64,000 nt of DNA from Tubulanus polymorphus. Taxonomy: Eukaryota; Nemertea; Palaeonemertea; Tubulaniformes; Tubulanidae. The translations under genes were made by a program, and so were the position numbers. Shown here in pieces: positions 17,885 through 27,510 of this stretch (the first letter of the stretch is position 1; each line of letters opens with the position of its first letter). The notes below the pieces were generated by a model. It did no database searches. It had not been told where the DNA came from and worked only from the letters and a program-made list of their open reading frames with translations. The stretch is taken from contig NC_134031.1 in NCBI RefSeq assembly GCF_964204645.1, positions 11,014,501 to 11,078,500 on the forward strand, in the 5' to 3' direction.

Positions 17885-20215
17885 TTAATGGCCATAAGGT
17901 AATGTTTTTATACCATCATCTAAAATATGCCTTTTATCATCAAATGGATTCAAACTAGCTTTTTCAAATTCATTAATGTACATTCTCAAGATTTTCTGAT
18001 CTTAAACAATTCATTTTATGTTTCATTACGATTGAGTTATATAAACACTTTATATAATCTTGAAATTCTATATGTTTATCAACCACATGTTTTGTTATTC
18101 CTTTTAACTTTTTAGCTTCATGATCTTTTGTTCTGTAACTATACATTTTACTTCTTATCCCAACAAATTCAATCATTTCATCACCCCCTAATTCATCTTT
18201 AAATTTACCAGGAATCTTTTTATTATCATTGCTAAATAGTTCATGATCTTTGGGATAATTGCTAAAATCAAAATGATGTTTTAATGTTTTTAAGTCTTTT
18301 GTTATGTCATTTGTCTTGATTTTTAGTATGTACGCATCAGTATTGAACGCAATTAATGGAAATCCACAGCTAAATGTACCATCTTCAGTTGATAAATCAT
18401 AAACATAATCTGTTGGGTTATGTATTTCAAATAAATCTTTAACTTCTTCTGTTAACTCATTTTCTACATGGCTTAAATTAAAGCAATTTGGTTTAGATTT
18501 AATCAATCTAATATTCATATTAAATCCTAATGAATTGCATAATATATTCAATCCTGATATAGCAACTTTTCCTTTTCGAGCTAAAGATATCGTTTTGCGG
18601 TTTTTGAAACTTTTTGAACCATCTGCAGCATAGAACCCAATGAAGAACCATTTTCTTAAATTATTTTTTGCATTTAATACATAATCTGGAACTATCTTTT
18701 CTTTTGTTGAAGTATTACTTTTCACTATTGCATGAATATAGAATTCATCATTATATTTTATAGCAAAATCTTTAGGATTATTTACAAGTATTCTATAAAC
18801 TGCTGATGATTTCATAACATCCATGATTCTAAATGTTTTATGTGAAAAAACTTCTTCACAGAATTTCTTTATTCTTTCTAATAATTTTAAGTCTTGATTG
18901 CATAAATACCAACAATATTTATTACCCCAAACATAATTATACACACCTGCTGAACCATCACCCATGAAAAATCCTTTAATAAAATATTCTTTTTCTTGTA
19001 ATGTTTCAGGTTCTATATTATAAATATTATCAATTATTTCATCAAATGACATATGATTCATTCTTTGGAAAAATCTTTTATGTAATAATTCATCTCCAAT
19101 TTTTATATCAGTTGGTTTTATTTCATTGCCATTTCGTTTAATTAAACTATGATCTTCTGTAACATCTACAAACCCTAATTTTGTTCTAACTCTATAGATT
19201 TTCTTATTTATTTTATGTCTAATAATATTCTTTAATTTTTTCCATCCATTTCTTGTCCAAACATCCATTAATTCATTTATTTGTATTAATTCTTTTTCAC
19301 CATATGAAATATAACATTCATTTTGTTTTGGAATTATTTCTGAAATTCTTCTTATCAATATTTTATCATTAAATCTGAATCATATTGGGGTGTCAGCTGT
19401 TACAGAATCAAAATATAATATTTCAATATGCTTTTCCCCTAAAAGTGATTGTAAAACATTATAATAAAAATCATACAATAATAATTTTGATACTTCTAAA
19501 ACAGTTGAACCAATGAGTATAGGTTTATTAAATTTCATTGACGTTCTTTTTAATTTAACTGCTGTTAAATAATCTTCAAATCTTTTATTTCCTAAATGTC
19601 TAGGGCTTGATTGTAAATGTCTTAATCTTTCAGAATTATTTACTAATTCAATATCATTTCTATTTCTAATATTTTCGCATGTTTTTCCATAAAAACTATT
19701 GTTCATTAATTTGAAGAAATCTTTTTCAAAATCTGTTTTTGATATGGTTCTCTGTTGAGTATTGAAATCTATATATTTTTCTTATCACTTCGATTGATTA
19801 AATTCAATATATCTATGTACTTTCTTTAATTTCATTCCTTGTTTTAGATAAAATTTTAACATTCTATAATGAACAATATAATTGTATTTATTATTTTGAG
19901 TAAGTATTAATTTTTCTGTAAAAACATGATCTTTAGGTTTTATTTTCTTCTGGTATTCACTTAAATAACTATCATCTACAGTTAAATGTTCTGGGCAATA
20001 AGGTAAGTTTCTTGTTTTAAACTTTATATTTTCAGCATATTCTAAATCAACTACAAAGAAATAACCAATTGGTGCTTCATCTTTTAAACTCGCAATTGCG
20101 CTTTTCCCAATCAGTTTTATCACCATTTTCAACTTCTGTTAATATAAAATTTTTGTATGGTTGAGGTTGCATCATTGCCCAACCATATAAATTATTGGCG
20201 TCAATATATGGTTTC
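17885..20215 (-). pseudogene. Protein-primed DNA polymerase B, C-terminal half, interrupted by an intein (element E)
   Basis: Same polymerase family as 36254-40285. From the upper end: motif A (YIDANNLYGWAMM near 20190), TPR region, motif B (MNNSFYGKTCENIRNR, near 19700), then YFD, where an intein of 355 codons enters. After the intein come TDAYILKIK and the conserved C-terminal region (GKFKDELGGDEMIEF...KKLKGIT), ending at TAA 17885-17887. The serine of the DTDS motif is alanine here. Frameshifts lie near 19710-19785, 20132 and 17973. The N-terminal half is missing: a tRNA-like repeat abuts motif A at about 20215. Confidence 0.88.
18342..19406 (-). mobile_element. Intein with LAGLIDADG homing endonuclease in polymerase motif C
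   Basis: 355 codons inserted in phase between YFD and TD of the polymerase active site. Residues 1-8 are SVTADTPI (splicing block A, Ser nucleophile). Block B is at about 83-87 (VTEDHSL, with the conserved Thr and His). LAGLIDADG motif 1 is at about 142-152 (FIKGFFMGDGS) and motif 2 at about 253-263 (FFIGFYAADGS). Block F is at about 334-346 (VYDLSTEDGTF). The last residue is Asn355, followed by Thr+1. The penultimate residue is Phe instead of the usual His. One in-frame TGA at 19380-19382 (codon 9) is the only stop in the whole insert. Splicing would restore the polymerase; the endonuclease would copy the intein into empty genes. Confidence 0.9.
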
Positions 20216-20660
20216 ACTAGGATTCGAACCCTCAATCTCTCACTTGGGAGTCAAACACCTTATCCACCCTGCCACAGGACAGGACGCGTCTTTTATCGTT
20301 AGTGGGAGTACGCGACACGGCGAGTGGCGATTGCTACTATCATCTGGTGTTATCTTACAGTAAGTAATTTTAAGTTTTAAATAGGATAGAGAGTGCATAG
20401 ATAGAATCTACTCGGAAAGAATGAGTGTTATATTACTATCAGAATTCTACATTTCGATTAGAAGCTGTTAGTTGTCGAATCTGATAGAAGATGAATTTTA
20501 TGTGCGAAAAAAAGTAAAAAATATGTAAATAATAATAATAATCAACAGAATTACAAGAGGGTTTTCGACGAAAGTCAGAAAACCCTAATGATGATGATTA
20601 TAAACCTATTATACCAGAAAATAAGTCAAATGTTAAAGTCATTGAAAATAAATCTAAATT
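20205..20660 (-). repeat. tRNA-like repeat unit, inverted copy 1
   Basis: Inverted copy of 25965-26430. Read on the minus strand it has a hairpin (AGGGTTTTC...GAAAACCCT, near 20561-20590), an ATT microsatellite and a unique region. It ends in a tRNA-like part with an A-box-like TGGCAGGGTGG, a CTCCCAA anticodon-loop-like stretch and B box GGTTCGAATCC (20219-20229). It ends at TAGTGAAACCA, joined to polymerase motif A. The other side includes about 70 bp of the membrane-protein gene. Confidence 0.8.
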
Positions 20661-20676
20661 ATTATTTACGGATTAA
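20590..20676 (+). pseudogene. Tail of Polinton membrane-protein gene
   Basis: Encodes the C-terminal PIIPENKSN...ENKSKLLF-type tail of the basic membrane protein, ending in TAA at 20674-20676. The rest is replaced by the tRNA-like repeat. The integrase follows directly. Confidence 0.7.
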
Positions 20677-20679
20677 AAA

Positions 20680-21649
20680 ATGATCAAAAAAGAACAATAT
20701 CTAAGAGATTTACATTATAATCCAGAGAGTGAAGTATCATATTCTAGTGTTTCAGAATTATGGGATAAAATAAGTTATGTAGATCAACAGTGGCAAGGAG
20801 ATTTAATTGATATGAAAAATGTTAAGAAAGATGATGATGATTATTGGTGGTTATTGAATATAATTGATATTTTTAGTCGTTATATATGGAGCTTCCCACT
20901 TTATAGAAAAGATGCTGTACAAACATCAAATGTTTGAAGAAAATTTCTTTCGGATGATAAACTAAAACCAGAAAAAATACAATTTGATGATGGAAAAGAA
21001 TTTGATAATTCACTTGTTCATGAACTCTTAGACAATCATAATATTAAATATTTTTCAACAAAATCGGATAAAAAAGCAGCAGTTGTTGAACGATTTAATA
21101 GAACATTAAGATCAAGAATGTGGAAATATTTTACAGCAAATAATACTTTTAAATGGATTGATGTTTTACGAAAATTGATGGAAGGATATAATAATTCTTA
21201 TCATTCTTCTATTGGAATGAAACCTGTTGATGCTAGAAAACCTGAAAATGCTGAAATTATTTGGAATAATTTATATGGAGCATTTCTTGTAGATGATTTT
21301 AGTGAACCTAAATTTAAAGTTGGTCAAAATGTTAGAATTTTTAAGTATAAAAAGATATTTGATAAAGGATACGATCGAGAAATATATACTAGAGAAATAT
21401 ATAAAAAAGGTAATAACAACAAAACCATATGTCTATAGATTAGAAGATTTAAATGGTGAAGAAGTTGATGGGTATTTTTATGAAGAAGAATTGAGTTTAA
21501 CTACTGAAAATCTAGAACAAGAATATAAAATTGAAAAAGTATTAAAAACAAAAACTGTTAAAAGAAAAAAATATTCTTTAGTAAAATGGGTTGCATGGCC
21601 AGATAAATTCAATGAATGGATATTATCAAGTAAAATTAAAAATATATAA
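20680..21649 (+). pseudogene. Polinton integrase, degenerate (element F)
   Basis: Diverged relative of 49141-50226. A deletion removes about 35 residues before the first catalytic region (ISYVDQQWQGDL). TGA at 20935-20937 interrupts the core, which continues in frame with QFDDGKEF and VVERFNR (second Asp, catalytic Glu). A frameshift near 21375 leads into the C-terminal chromodomain (KVLKTKTVKRKKYSLVKWVAWPDKFNEW). This copy is clearly more divergent from A, B and C than these are from each other, so it is another subfamily. Confidence 0.82.
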
Positions 21650-22264
21650 ATGAATAAGGAATTATTTATATTTGAGCCTCGATATATGTTAATTTCTGGT
21701 GTAACAAATTGGGGAAAAACTTATTTTATATTAAATTTATTAGAAACTGTTTATAAAAACTATTTTGATAATATAGTATTATTTTGTCCAAAATATGAAT
21801 TTAATCAAACTTATGATAGAAATATTACTAAAAATAATAAATTTATTATATTAGATCCTAAAACAGTAAAAGAAAATTTAGATAATTGTATTAAAGTAGC
21901 AATTGATGTTTATAAAGGATCAAATACATTATTCATTATAGATGATTGCGCAAATTTACATGATTCAAAAGTTAGAGAAAGTGAGTGTATTTATGTTATT
22001 TAGCTTTTTTCTGGTAGACATTTTAGGATAACAACTTGGGTTTTAAATCAAAAATATAATTCAATTGTTAAAGATTTTAGAGAAAACATTAGATTTTTAG
22101 TTTTATTCTACAATAAAGATAGAAAATCGATGAAAAATGCGCTTGAGGAAAATGATATTATTCCCCATGATTTACATAATGAATATATGGATAAATTGAA
22201 AAATAATAAAAGATCAAAATTACTATTTCGATTACAGCACCCATTTAAATATGAATTTATTTAA
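21650..22264 (+). pseudogene. Packaging ATPase, one in-frame stop (element F)
   Basis: Relative of 24729-25340. Walker A is SGVTNWGKT, with Trp where the relatives have Cys, and Walker B is LFIIDDCA. TAG at 22001-22003 breaks the conserved SELCYLAFSGRHF region; the frame then continues (ITTWVLNQKYNSIVKDF...) to the end. The start TATAAATG directly follows the integrase stop. Confidence 0.82.
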
Positions 22265-22560
22265 ATTCAACTAGCTTGTTAATCTATTACATATTTAGTT
22301 ACAATCTAGTTGAATTCTAGTTATTGGTAATTGAAACAAAAAAATAAATAAAAACAACAATATTTTAACTAGCTTGTTAATCTAGTATATTTTTAGTTAC
22401 ATTCTAGTTGAATTCTAGTTATTGGTAGTTGGAACAAAAATCATCTAGATTTAACAAGAAATAAATAAAAACAATAATAATTCAACTAGTTTGTTGATCT
22501 AGTTGATTTTTAGTTACATTCTAGTTAAATTCTAGTTGCAACATCACAACTAATTTTTTT
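22265..22560. repeat. Three tandem AT-rich repeats of about 115 bp
   Basis: Copies begin at about 22268, 22367 and 22480 with CAACTAG(C/T)TTGTTAATCTA and contain TTCTAGTTGAATTCTAGTTATTGGTA. CTAGTTGAATTCTAG is nearly palindromic. They occupy the gap before the small protein gene, where elements A and B have comparable CTAG-rich repeats. Confidence 0.75.
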
Positions 22561-22571
22561 TCGTTATATAA

Positions 22572-23177
22572 ATGGGAGGTAAAAAGAAAATAAAATCTAA
22601 AAACGGTGATGTTCCAATTGAAAAAACTTTAAATGATTTAGGAATAACAGAAACAAAATTAACTCCAGATGATGGTGCTTTAAATAATGTTACAACAAAT
22701 AATAATTATGAATATTATCTTTATTGTAAACATCAATTAGAAATATTAATAGCATCTGGGAAATGTAAAAGTTTTATTAGTAAAAATTTAACTTATAATG
22801 AATTAGATACAATGAAATCGGATGAAATTATTAAATTATTTAAGATTCATGAAACTGCGAGAATAGCTAGAATTAATGACGGGATATCAGAAAATGAAGT
22901 AAAAGGTTTTAGTAAATTATGTAATTATATGCTACCAATTCAAGATGAAAATAGATTATATTCCGATTTAAAAAATGATTATTTAGTTATGACCGAATTT
23001 AATAAATGGATTGGATATTTATCATTTCAATTAGGTGGATTTATGTCATTATTATCAACTGGAGTTATAACATTTTCGAATATTGAAAGTAAAAATTTTT
23101 CTACAATAAATGCGCGAAGTAGAAGAAGTGAAGGAATTAACTGTGAAGAAAAACCTGAGAAGTCCGAAACAAAATGA
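22572..23177 (+). CDS. Conserved small Polinton protein (element F)
   Basis: 201-residue member of the family also at 50615-51217. The core YEYYLYCKHQLEILIASGKC and the C-terminal hydrophobic stretch FMSLLSTGVITFSNI are kept. The N-terminus is basic (GGKKKIKSKNGD). The frame is intact. The final part overlaps the start of the next membrane-protein frame at 23110. No enzymatic motif; function unknown. Confidence 0.7.
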   Translation: MGGKKKIKSKNGDVPIEKTLNDLGITETKLTPDDGALNNVTTNNNYEYYLYCKHQLEILIASGKCKSFISKNLTYNELDTMKSDEIIKLFKIHETARIARINDGISENEVKGFSKLCNYMLPIQDENRLYSDLKNDYLVMTEFNKWIGYLSFQLGGFMSLLSTGVITFSNIESKNFSTINARSRRSEGINCEEKPEKSETK

Positions 23178-23476
23178 ATGGTCTCGGCAATTAGGAATTA
23201 AATCACAAGAATATAAAAAAGCTAAAAAAGAAGGAATAAATAATGACAATTTTTTAATAATAGTGAAAATATTGTTATTTCTACTCCTTCTGGTAATAGA
23301 ATATTTGATAAATATTTATATTTCACAGTTGGATTTGTAATTGTATTCATTTTGATTGGGCGTAATTGGTATAAGAAATCAAATAAAATTCATGATATTT
23401 ATAACTCTGAAACAACTGCTATCAAAAATGAAAATACTTCTGAAATTCCAAAATTGACAATACAAAAAATGGATTA
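23110..23476 (+). pseudogene. Small basic membrane protein, frameshifted (element F)
   Basis: N-terminal part NEWSRQLGIKSQEYKKAKKEG resembles the relatives (WARELGKRSSELKKAKKKK). A frameshift near the T6 run at 23248-23255 separates it from the membrane segment (VGFVIVFILIGRNWY) and the tail ending IQKMD at 23476. Here the gene pair lies downstream of the ATPase instead of upstream of the integrase, so the locus is rearranged. Confidence 0.6.
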
Positions 23477-23523
23477 ATATTTTAGAAAAAAGCAAAAAAT
23501 TATTTCGTTTTTAATTAATTGAA

Positions 23524-23600
23524 TATCTCACTACTTTTGTCTATCTATGTGGAGCAATTAAATTGTCCAGATAAGTCATTTCGGATTCTAGATATTCATT
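23524..23600. repeat. Conserved Polinton noncoding block
   Basis: The block CTCACTACT(T/A)TTGTCTATCTAT...GTCCAGATAAGTCATTTCGGATTC recurs at 51474-51540 and, inverted, at 28806-28884. It is about 75 bp and conserved beyond its AT-rich surroundings, each time next to the small protein gene. Likely a regulatory or former transposon-junction sequence. Confidence 0.65.
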
Positions 23601-23626
23601 ATTTTAATTAATTAATTTTTTTAAAT

Positions 23627-23908
23627 TTAATCAACAATTTCTAAATCATGATGACCATCTTCATTTTTTCCATGATAGATTATTTTAAATCCTTCTAAAT
23701 CTTTTAATTCCTCTGTACTCATTGAAACCCATTTATCCGGTAAAAATACTTTAAATTCTCGTGATGTACTAACATTGCAGTAGCTTAAATTGGCTGATAT
23801 TTTATCTCCATATTTAGTTTTAACCTTTTCTAATTTCAATATTTTGTGTTCAATTTCTTTTGAAACATCGACTAACCTTTTTATTTCAAATTGTTTTTTG
23901 TGCATCAC
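23627..23908 (-). pseudogene. Small conserved protein like 40314-40655 (element F)
   Basis: 93 codons aligned with the protein at 40314: KTKYGDKISANLSY..., then FKVFLPDKWVSMSTEELKDL and the end IYHGKNEDGHHDLEI. The N-terminus is shortened. Similar small proteins accompany Polinton polymerases; a beta-rich single-strand DNA-binding fold is possible but unproven. The upstream sequence (23910-24140) is unrelated. Confidence 0.6.
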
Positions 23909-23909
23909 A

Positions 23910-24140
23910 GCATCTATTTATCCGGGCACAGTTGACACGCAATCACTGTACTACAGTAATAACACACACGTTAATAACCGTTCTCAGTAGCACCTCGCTG
24001 TATCGATCTATCCACGCGCAGTTGTTGTTACGCGCACTCACTGTATATGTGTATCAAAGAGCAATCGTCCGTTCTCACTAGCGCCTAGCTGTGATGAGAC
24101 TTGTGGTGATGAGAGCTAGTACTCTAGTACTCTGGGCCAT
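23910..24140. other. Unidentified, more GC-rich segment
   Basis: About 230 bp with repeated phrases (CAGTTG...CGC...CACTGTA and CGTTCTCA(G/C)TAGC(A/G)CC). It interrupts the Polinton pieces and looks like a short unknown insertion. No coding similarity seen. Confidence 0.35.
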
Positions 24141-24144
24141 CTTC

Positions 24145-24310
24145 TAATTACTAATATTGAAACAAAAATAGAAAATAATATTGATACTAAAATAGAAAAT
24201 AATATTGATACTAAAATAGAAAACAATGTTGAACCTAAAATAGAAGATTATATTGAAACACAAAACGAAGGTGTAACAGAATCTACCTCTAACTATAAAA
24301 TAGAACAAGA
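24145..24310 (+). pseudogene. Fragment of zinc-finger gene linker
   Basis: Tandem codons for NIETKIEN/NIDTKIEN-type units, matching the acidic repeat linker of the zinc-finger gene at 46771-47920 (NIETKIEDNIEPKIED). Only the linker remains; it is followed by 24310-24720, where no gene was recognised. Confidence 0.6.
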
Positions 24311-24720
24311 AAGAAATTCTAAAAATGGGCTTGCTGACATGGTTGTACTGAAAGCTGGCTTGTTGGTTTTGTATTTCTGTAGTAGAATTAATCGAACTTT
24401 GAACTGATTACTCTTTTAACAGCTAAGAGATCGATGTTGTCTTACATCGTACGAGTGTACGACAGGGGGGTCTTATTTGAAATGAACCCCTATGTCTTTT
24501 TTATATTTTATTAAAATAATATTTACATATAGTATAAATTGATAAAATAAGTTAATATCAAACTCGTACTGTTTTTTAAATAAAATACATATATAAATTA
24601 CATATGTTACCCTTATCCATTTCGTCGACTCGTCCACTCATACACAATTAAAAATTCTATAATATTTCAAATTTTAAGTATTAAGGCACCTAATACGTAT
24701 CTAATACATAAATACTTAAA
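24310..24720. other. No gene recognised
   Basis: AT-rich. The right end (TACGTATCTAATACATAAATACTTAAA) matches the sequence between convergent genes at 31800-31870 and 48490-48530 of elements B and C, so 24690-24728 is the 3' flank of the ATPase gene. Confidence 0.45.
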
Positions 24721-24728
24721 TTATGATT

Positions 24729-25340
24729 TTATTTTATAAATTTATATTCATATGGATATTGTAGTCTCAGAAGTAATTTGGAACCTTTATTACTTTTTAA
24801 TTTATTCATATATTCATCATGTAAGTCAGTAGGTATAATTTGATTTTCTTCCAGAGATTGGTGCATAGATTTTTTATCTTTATTGTAGAATAAAACTAAA
24901 AATCTAATGTTTTCTCTAAAATCTTTTACAATTGAATTATATTTTTGATTTAAAACCCAGGTTGTTATCCCAAAATGTCTTCCAGAAAAAGCTAAATAAT
25001 ATAACTCACTTTCTCGCATTTTTGAATCATGTAAATTAGCACAATCATCCACGATGAATAATCTATTTGATCCTTTATAAATATCAATTGCTATTTTTAT
25101 ACAATTATCTAAATTTTCTTTTACTGTTTTAGGATCTAATATAATAAACTTTTTAATCTTAACTATATCCCTATTATATGCTTTATTCATTTCATGAGTA
25201 GGACAGAATAATATTATATTATCAAAATGATTCTTATAAATAGTTTCTAACAAATCTAATATGAAATGTGTTTTACCACAGTTTGTTACACCAGTTACTA
25301 AAACATTATGCGGTTCAAATATAAATAAATTTTTATTCAT
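24729..25340 (-). CDS. Packaging ATPase, intact (AT-rich Polinton)
   Basis: 203-residue P-loop packaging ATPase. Walker A is GVTNCGKTH at 17-25 and Walker B is LFIVDDCANL near 97-106. Conserved GRHFGITTWVLNQKY follows. This is the only one of four copies of this family in the window with an undamaged frame; the copies at 31181 and 21650 have stops and the copy in element C ends early. It starts with AATAAATG-like sequence right after the integrase fragment upstream. Confidence 0.88.
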   Translation of the reverse strand: MNKNLFIFEPHNVLVTGVTNCGKTHFILDLLETIYKNHFDNIILFCPTHEMNKAYNRDIVKIKKFIILDPKTVKENLDNCIKIAIDIYKGSNRLFIVDDCANLHDSKMRESELYYLAFSGRHFGITTWVLNQKYNSIVKDFRENIRFLVLFYNKDKKSMHQSLEENQIIPTDLHDEYMNKLKSNKGSKLLLRLQYPYEYKFIK

Positions 25341-25342
25341 TT

Positions 25343-25965
25343 AATCTTTTAATTTTACTAGATAAAATCCATTCATTAAATTTATCATCGTACCCTTTAT
25401 ATTTCACTAAAGAATACTTTTTTCCTTTAAGATTTTTTTTTTCAATACTTTTTCTATTTTGTATTCTATTTCATCTGGATTTGGTACAAGTGATAATTCT
25501 TGTTCATAAAAATAACCTAATATTTCTTCATCTTTTAAATCTTCTACTTTATAAACAAATGGTTCAGTTAATATTATCTTTTTAATTTCAAATATTTCTA
25601 GGGTAAAATTTGGAGTATAACCTTTATAAAATGTTTTTCGATATTGAGATATTCTAACATGTTGACCAATTTTAAATTTAGGTTCTCCAAAATCATGTGT
25701 AACAAATGCACCATATAAGTTATTTCAAACTATTTCTGAATTATCTTCTTTTCTAGCTTGTATAGGTTTCATATTTATAGAACTATGTTTAGAATTACTA
25801 TAACCTTTCACTAAATCATCTAACACATCGATATATTTATATGTTTCATTAGCAGTAAAATATTTCCACATTCTAGTTTTCAATGTTTTATTAAATCTTT
25901 CTATAATAGATGCTTTTTTATCTGAGTGTGTTGAAAAATACTCTATATTGTTATCAGATAAATAA
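25343..25965 (-). pseudogene. Integrase, C-terminal two thirds, frameshifted
   Basis: From the upper end, a deletion joins the membrane-protein tail to integrase sequence DNNIEYFSTHSDKKASIIERF (catalytic Glu). The core then continues to 25725. A TGA replaces the Trp of the IVWNN motif near 25722, and the C-terminal chromodomain is frameshifted near 25430. The first two catalytic aspartates are missing. Confidence 0.78.
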
Positions 25966-26430
25966 TAATTTAGATTTATTTTCAATGACTTAAACATTTG
26001 ACTTATTTTCTGGTATAATAGGTTTATAATCATCATCATTAGGGTTTTCTGACTTTCGTCGAAAACCCTCTTGTAATTCTGTTGATTATTATTATTATTT
26101 ACATATTTTCCACTTTTTTTCGCACATAAAATTCATCTTCTATCAGATTCGACAACTAACAGCTTCTAATCGAAATGTAGAATTCTGATAGTAATATAAC
26201 ACTCATTCTTTCCGAGTAGATTCTATCTATGCACTCTCTATCCTATTTAAAACTTAAAATTACTTACTGTAAGATAACACCGGATGATAGTAGCAATCGC
26301 CACTCGCCGTGTCGCGTACTCCCACTAACGATAAAAGACGCGTCCTGTCCTGTGGCAGGGTTGATAAGGTGTTTGACTCCCAAGTGAGAGATTGAGGGTT
26401 CGAATCCTAGTGAAACCATGCATTCAGGCA
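25965..26430 (+). repeat. tRNA-like repeat unit, inverted copy 2
   Basis: Order on the plus strand: about 75 bp of membrane-protein gene, hairpin AGGGTTTTC...GAAAACCCT (26040-26070), ATT repeats, unique region, then tRNA-like part with TGGCAGGGTTG (26352-26362), CTCCCAA and B box GGTTCGAATCC (26398-26408), ending GTGAAACCAT. It is nearly identical to the inverted copy at 20205-20660, only few substitutions apart. Not a functional tRNA: stem pairing is poor. It is not a canonical SINE, because the tRNA-like part is at the 3' side. Confidence 0.8.
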
Positions 26431-27190
26431 GGACACATATCAGTACAGTGCCGGCGCGCAACAATTTTTTAGTGAAACAAAATGGTGGATGGTTGAAATC
26501 ATTTTCGGCTCAATGTTTATCGCGAGTTTTAGGACTTAACTGAATTTCACAAAACCATGATTTCTAAAATGAGTCAATTGATTAATTCTATTCGTAAATC
26601 AATTTACGTTGGCTACATTTCCTCAAGATTTCGAGCCGAATCAACGTGATATGGACAGAAATTGTCAAAACAAATGTAAATTAAGAAAGAAAACAACAAA
26701 ACTAGTTGCGTTGATCAACAAAAATAAATCAATAGTTAATTACAATACTTCAATTTCAAAATAAGGATTGGAAAAAGTGAACAATAAGTGTGTTTGCCAT
26801 GCGTCTTTAAATATTTCCCAAGAATATTTCTTTTTCTGGCCACCACCTGCCTTGACGTCAGTCTTTTTCGAGATGATTTCGCTAAAAATACAAAACAAGA
26901 CAAAATTGATGGATGGGAATCATACATGCTACAATTCACTTTAACTGCGAACATTGGAATGAGCTAAAGCAATTTTCTAGGAGGAAAAATTGAGTCAAAT
27001 GATGTTTCAAAATCTGGACGGGAAAAGTTTTACTGAATTTCGCTGCCGCTCCGCTCCGCGACCAATTGATTTATTTACAATACACAAATTCATATAATCA
27101 AATATATTCAAATATTAATGATTATTCTATGATTTAACTAAAATACACACGGCTATGAAAATATATTATAGTTTTAAATTACTTTTAATA
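26430..27190. other. Intergenic, nothing recognised
   Basis: About 760 bp without coding or repeat similarity that I recognise, between the tRNA-like repeat and the start of element B. Confidence 0.4.
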
Positions 27191-27510
27191 TTTTGTTTTT
27201 AATGAACTCGACCGTTCAACCTTTAACCTAGAACAACTAAACCCCTATTACTCTTAAAATATTTATATACATGAATAGAATATATATGAATAACATATAA
27301 ATTGATAGATTATTCAATATAAAAGTAACGAGTAATTAACGAGCTCTTATAGAATAGATATATAGATATATTTTAAACATATTTCAATATTTATTTTTGT
27401 ATGAGTTATATTCTTAAACATTAAAAGTGTTAGTAAAGTGTGATTGAAATAATTCATATATAAATCATTGAACTTCTAAAATCAATTTAGTAAAAAAAGA
27501 TGTATAATAA

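Noticed and set aside
917-19382. TGA read as Trp in this family (915-917, 19380-19382, about 25722)
   Set aside because: Some TGA codons replace Trp, but TAA and TAG also replace sense codons (135, 22001, 30293, 31410, 37739, 58837) and one TGA replaces Cys (29449); nonsense decay explains all.
20157-20363. Plus-strand frame across the tRNA-like repeat, also at 26264-26464
   Set aside because: Both are translations of the tRNA-like repeat.
26345-26420. Functional tRNA-Gly gene (anticodon-like CCC)
   Set aside because: A and B boxes are visible, but anticodon, T and acceptor stems pair poorly and an inverted twin exists inside the same repeat unit; it is a tRNA-derived repeat.
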